A stretch of DNA of 17,886 bases, taken from NCBI GenBank assembly GCA_934876235.1, contig CAKXKM010000027.1, positions 1 through 17,886 of the forward strand, in the 5' to 3' direction. Shown here one piece after another: positions 15,040-17,886 of this stretch. The translations under genes were made by a program, and so were the position numbers. The stretch's first letter is position 1. Each line of letters opens with the position of its first letter. The DNA comes from Collinsella sp. AF02-46-1. GTDB lineage: Bacteria; Actinomycetota; Coriobacteriia; Coriobacteriales; Coriobacteriaceae. The notes below the pieces were generated by a model. The model saw only the letters and a program-made list of their open reading frames with translations, was not told the DNA's origin and did no database searches.

Positions 15040-16515
15040 CTACAGCGCCATCGTGCGGGCGCGGTCGATGCGCGCCAGGCAGTCGTCGCGGCCGACGAGC
15101 GCCATGGTCTCGCCCAGCGGAGGGCTCACCATGTTGCCGCAGACGGCGACGCGCACGGCCTGGAACACAACGCGCTTCTTGAGGTCCAGCTGCTCGGGCA
15201 GCGGCTCAAGCGCAGCGTCGATGGCCTCGGCGGTCCACTCGTCCACGCCCTCGAGTGCGGCCTTGGCGGCGTCCAGAATGGCACCCATGCCCTCCTTGGC
15301 CAGGCCCTTGTTGACGGACTTCTCGTCATACTCGAGCGTCTCGGCCGTAGCAAAGATGGGGGCGGCAACGGTCACGGCGTCGGCCGGCATCTTGGTGCGC
15401 GGCTTGACGATGGCAGCGAGCGCGTCGATCCAGTCCTCGCCGTACTCGACGTTGCCCTCGATAAGACCAGCCTCGTGCAGCTCGGGGACCATGATCTCGT
15501 CGGCAAACTGGGCGTCAGACATGCCGTTGATGTACTCGGCATTGACCCAGTCGAGCTTTTTGGGGTCGAAGGTCGCCGGGTTCTTGGAAATGCGGTCGAG
15601 CGAGAACTTGCTGGCCAGGACATCGCGCGGGATGATCGTGGTCTCGCCGTCGAGCGACCAGCCGAGCAGCGCCAGGTAGTTGACGAACGCGTCGGACAGG
15701 TAGCCGGCGTCGCGGTACTCCTCCACCGAGGTAGCGCCATGGCGCTTGGAGAGCTTCTTGCCGTCGGCGCCCAGAATCATGGAGATATGGGCGAACGTGG
15801 GCACGGGCGCGCCGAGGGCCTCGTAGACCATGACCTGGCGCGGGGTGTTGGACAGGTGGTCGTCGCCGCGGATGACGTGGGTGATCTTCATCATGGCGTC
15901 GTCGACGACGGTCGCGAAGTTGTAGGTGGGCGTGCCGTCGGAGCGGAAGATGACGAAGTCGTCGAGCTCCTTGGCGTCGAAGGACACCTCGCCATGGACG
16001 GCATCGTGGATGACGACGTCGCCGCGGTCCTCGGGCACCTTGATGCGCAGGACGTAGGGCTCGCCGGCCTCGATGCGGCGGCGTGCCTCCTCGGGATCGA
16101 GATCGCGGCAGCGGCGCTGATAGCCCTGGAAGGGGTCCTTGCGCTCCTGCGCGGCCTTACGATCGGCCTCGAGCTGCTCCTTGGTGCAGAAGCAGGGATA
16201 GGCCTTACCCTCGTCCCAGAGCTTCTGGGCGGCCTGCTTGTACAGGCCCAGGCGCTCGGTCTGGGCGTAGGGGCCAAAGTCGCCGCCCACCTCGGGGCCC
16301 TCGTCCCAGTCCAGGCCCAGCCAACGCATAGCGCGCAGGATGATCTGCGTGTTCTCGTCGGTGGAACGGGTGGGATCAGTGTCGTCGATGCGCAGGATGA
16401 ACGTGCCGCCGTTTGCGCGGGCGAAAGCCCAGTTATAGATAGCGGTGCGGGCGCCGCCGATGTGCAGCTTGCCCGTCGGTGAGGGTGCAAAGCGGACGCG
16501 AACGTCTGATGCCAT
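15040..16515 (-). CDS. gltX: Glutamyl-tRNA synthetase
   Basis: This class Ic synthetase charges tRNA-Glu; it may also charge tRNA-Gln if the genome uses the GatCAB route, which cannot be told here. The 491-residue product has normal length. It starts ASDVRVRFAPSPTGKLHIGG, with the HIGH box as HIGG (18-21). The KMSKS box is KLSKR at 254-258, inside DGKKLSKRHGATSVEEY. A CFC pair with a later CRD marks the place of the zinc-binding insert. C-terminal anticodon-binding helices follow. ATG 16515 has AGGAG seven bases upstream. The frame is open further upstream to 16662, but that extension is non-conserved and runs into a palindromic element. The gene reads away from metK; a terminator follows it. 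Confidence 0.96.
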   Translation of the reverse strand: MASDVRVRFAPSPTGKLHIGGARTAIYNWAFARANGGTFILRIDDTDPTRSTDENTQIILRAMRWLGLDWDEGPEVGGDFGPYAQTERLGLYKQAAQKLWDEGKAYPCFCTKEQLEADRKAAQERKDPFQGYQRRCRDLDPEEARRRIEAGEPYVLRIKVPEDRGDVVIHDAVHGEVSFDAKELDDFVIFRSDGTPTYNFATVVDDAMMKITHVIRGDDHLSNTPRQVMVYEALGAPVPTFAHISMILGADGKKLSKRHGATSVEEYRDAGYLSDAFVNYLALLGWSLDGETTIIPRDVLASKFSLDRISKNPATFDPKKLDWVNAEYINGMSDAQFADEIMVPELHEAGLIEGNVEYGEDWIDALAAIVKPRTKMPADAVTVAAPIFATAETLEYDEKSVNKGLAKEGMGAILDAAKAALEGVDEWTAEAIDAALEPLPEQLDLKKRVVFQAVRVAVCGNMVSPPLGETMALVGRDDCLARIDRARTMAL

Positions 16516-16555
16516 GGAAATCTCCTCGATTGCAGGATGGATGTCTAACCGCATC

Positions 16556-16584
16556 AGTATAAAGCAACAATGCAACCTCCGCAC
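16556..16584 (-). promoter_or_regulatory. Candidate gltX promoter
   Basis: On the minus strand a good -10 TATACT (plus 16556-16561) lies about 41 bases before the gltX ATG. With a 17-bp spacer, the -35 position reads GTGCGG (16579-16584), a poor match to TTGACA. The AT-rich -10 in a GC-rich background is the main support. Confidence 0.35.
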
Positions 16585-16599
16585 AAAGGGCACCGACTC

Positions 16600-16683
16600 A
16601 CTCATTGGGGACAGACTTAAATGACCAGTCGCTGGGGACATTCTTAATTTAAGGCTACTCATTTAAGTCTGTCCCCAATGAGT
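16600..16683. repeat. Palindromic element with 25-bp perfect inverted arms between gltX and metK
   Basis: The left arm 16600-16624 and right arm 16659-16683 are exact reverse complements over 25 bases; each contains the core GGGGACAGACTTAAATGA or its complement. The 34-base centre holds a small CCAG/CTGG hairpin (16625-16635), a degraded copy of the core (GGGGACATTCTTAA, 16634-16647) and an AT-rich CTTAATTTAAG. The element is AT-richer than its surroundings and sits between two divergent housekeeping promoters. It looks like a REP/MITE-type insertion rather than a terminator; there is no transposase in the window. Confidence 0.75.
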
Positions 16684-16696
16684 AGGTGCGGAAAGG

Positions 16697-16725
16697 GTGT
16701 GAATGTTGGAATTACGCGCTATGAT
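16697..16725 (+). promoter_or_regulatory. Candidate metK promoter
   Basis: A good -10 TATGAT (16720-16725) stands about 68 bases before the metK start. At 17-bp spacing the -35 position reads GTGTGA (16697-16702), a weak match. Transcription would begin near 16732, giving a leader of about 60 bases that contains the hairpin at 16744-16770. Confidence 0.35.
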
Positions 16726-16743
16726 GTGCCCTTGCATAGAGAG

Positions 16744-16780
16744 CCCGGCGGAATGGTAACGGTCGCCGGGACACGTTTTT
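16744..16780 (+). promoter_or_regulatory. Hairpin plus T-run in the metK leader (possible attenuator or RNA switch)
   Basis: Perfect arms CCCGGCG (16744-16750) and CGCCGGG (16764-16770) enclose GAATGGTAACGGT. ACACG and then five T residues (16776-16780) follow, directly before the Shine-Dalgarno AAAGGA (16782-16787). The arrangement resembles an attenuator or a translation-control stem. A CCTT at 16730-16733 could pair with the AAGG of the ribosome site, but only over four bases. No known SAM riboswitch class can be recognised by eye. Confidence 0.35.
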
Positions 16781-16792
16781 GAAAGGACAATC

Positions 16793-17886
16793 ATGTCAGA
16801 AGAACTTCGTTCCATCCCGCCCCAACACGGGTCCTTTGTATTTACGTCGGAGTCGGTGACCGAAGGCCATCCCGATAAGATCGCCGACCAGATCAGCGAC
16901 GCCGTCCTCGACGCAATCCTCGCCAAAGAAATAGAGCTGCAGGAGCAGGGCTACATTGCGCCCAACGGCGTGCCCGCCAACGTGGAAAACGTCCGCTGCG
17001 CCTGCGAGACCCTCGTGACCACCGGCACCGTCATCGTCGCCGGCGAGATCCGCACCCAGGCATACGTTGACGTGCAGGAAATTGCCCGCGGCGTCATCCG
17101 CCGCATCGGCTACGACCGCGCCAAGTTCGGTTTTGACTGCGACACTTGCGGCGTTATGAGCCTCATCCACGAGCAGTCGCCCGATATCGCCCAGGGCGTT
17201 GACGAGTCCTTCGAGACCCAGACCGGCGCTACCACCGACCCGATCGACCTGATCGGCGCCGGCGACCAGGGCATGATGTTCGGTTATGCCTCCAACGAAA
17301 CCAAGACCCTCATGCCCATGCCGCACTACCTGGCGAGCCGCCTGGCCGAGCGCCTGGCCGCCGTGCGTCACGACGGCACCCTCGCCTATCTGCGTCCCGA
17401 CGGCAAGACCCAGGTCACCGTGCGCTACGAGGAAGGCAAGCCCGTCGAGGTCACGACCATCGTCATCTCCACGCAGCACGCCGCAGAGATCGAGGACATG
17501 GGCAAGATCAAGGCCGACCTCATCGAGCACGTCATCACCCCGGTCATGGCTGCCGAGAACATGCCGTGGGACAACGCGGACATCTATGTGAACCCCACCG
17601 GTCGCTTTGTCGTAGGCGGCCCCATGGGCGACACGGGCCTCACCGGCCGCAAGATTATCGTCGACACCTATGGCGGCTACGGCCGTCACGGCGGCGGCGC
17701 CTTTAGCGGCAAGGACTGCACCAAGGTTGACCGCTCCGCCGCGTATGCCGCGCGCTGGGTCGCCAAGAACGTGGTCGCCGCCGGTCTGGCCGACCGATGC
17801 GAAGTCGAGCTTGCCTACGCCATCGGCGTTTCCAAGCCCCTCTCAATCATGGTCGACACCTTCGGTACCGCGCATGTTGCCGAGGA
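16793..17886 (+). CDS. metK: S-adenosylmethionine synthetase (3' end outside window)
   Basis: MetK makes S-adenosylmethionine from ATP and methionine, the methyl donor used among others by RsmB encoded in this window. The first 364 codons are present out of an expected ~390-410; the frame is open to the last base. TSESVTEGHPDKIADQISDA (19-38) carries the ATP-binding histidine. GAGDQGMMFGYA is the first signature, and GGGAFSGKDCTKVDRSAAY is the second, a P-loop-like signature. Compared with E. coli MetK, there is an extra segment of about 18 residues (roughly 45-66, including QEQGYIAPNGVPA) before RCACETLVTTG. ATG 16793 has AAAGGA five bases upstream. It diverges from gltX across a 277-base gap. 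Confidence 0.96.
   Translation, partial: MSEELRSIPPQHGSFVFTSESVTEGHPDKIADQISDAVLDAILAKEIELQEQGYIAPNGVPANVENVRCACETLVTTGTVIVAGEIRTQAYVDVQEIARGVIRRIGYDRAKFGFDCDTCGVMSLIHEQSPDIAQGVDESFETQTGATTDPIDLIGAGDQGMMFGYASNETKTLMPMPHYLASRLAERLAAVRHDGTLAYLRPDGKTQVTVRYEEGKPVEVTTIVISTQHAAEIEDMGKIKADLIEHVITPVMAAENMPWDNADIYVNPTGRFVVGGPMGDTGLTGRKIIVDTYGGYGRHGGGAFSGKDCTKVDRSAAYAARWVAKNVVAAGLADRCEVELAYAIGVSKPLSIMVDTFGTAHVAE

Noticed and set aside
15001..16482. Plus-strand open frame of 493 codons opposite gltX
   Set aside because: Antisense to a clear glutamyl-tRNA synthetase; low-information G, V, L, D, A-rich translation without motifs.
16516..16662. Upstream extension of gltX by 49 codons
   Set aside because: The added residues are not GluRS-like and run through the palindromic element, while ATG 16515 has a good ribosome site and starts the conserved sequence.
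16684..16792. Canonical SAM-I riboswitch before metK
   Set aside because: The leader is too short, and I see neither the multi-stem junction nor the kink-turn and pseudoknot sequence expected of SAM-I.

Overview
The window is a GC-rich, densely coded piece of a bacterial chromosome. The gene set is a glycogen cluster with both GlgC and GlgD, a GH13-GH77 fusion protein, and a gltX-priA-def-fmt-rsmB run divergent from metK. Together with strongly GC-biased third codon positions, this suggests a Gram-positive anaerobe of the Coriobacteriia, most likely Collinsella or a close relative. The taxonomic call is inference from gene content and style, not from a database match.

Left part, plus strand (1-8950): storage-glucan metabolism. 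The window opens inside the end of glycogen phosphorylase (glgP). The two ADP-glucose pyrophosphorylase subunits (glgC, glgD) follow, then glycogen synthase (glgA). Perfect hairpins without U-tracts sit between glgP and glgC and between glgD and glgA. GlgA carries an unusual ~278-residue C-terminal tail built almost only of A, K, T, E, P, V, R, S and D. It looks like a bacterial histone-H1-type tail and is the most striking protein feature here. A terminator-like hairpin follows glgA. Next comes a 1098-residue protein that joins a neopullulanase-type GH13 enzyme to a GH77 4-alpha-glucanotransferase, with both catalytic triads intact. Together these genes would make ADP-glucose, polymerise it, and then phosphorolyse and remodel the glucan. 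No branching enzyme (glgB) is in the window.

Middle (8951-9420): a small FmdB-type zinc-ribbon gene is bracketed by terminators. Between it and rsmB lies a long palindrome (9344-9410).

Right part, minus strand (9417-16515), read from right to left: gltX, terminator, priA, def, terminator, fmt, rsmB. This is the widespread housekeeping cluster for tRNA charging, replication restart, N-terminal formyl-methionine processing and 16S rRNA methylation. fmt and rsmB overlap by ATGA. metK (plus strand, cut by the window end) diverges from gltX. The gltX-metK gap holds a second palindromic element, with 25-bp perfect inverted arms (16600-16683), and a hairpin in the metK leader.

No tRNA, rRNA, CRISPR array or intact transposase gene was seen. 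No stretch longer than 300 bases lacks a gene. The best candidates for something undescribed are the GlgA tail and the two intergenic palindromic elements.
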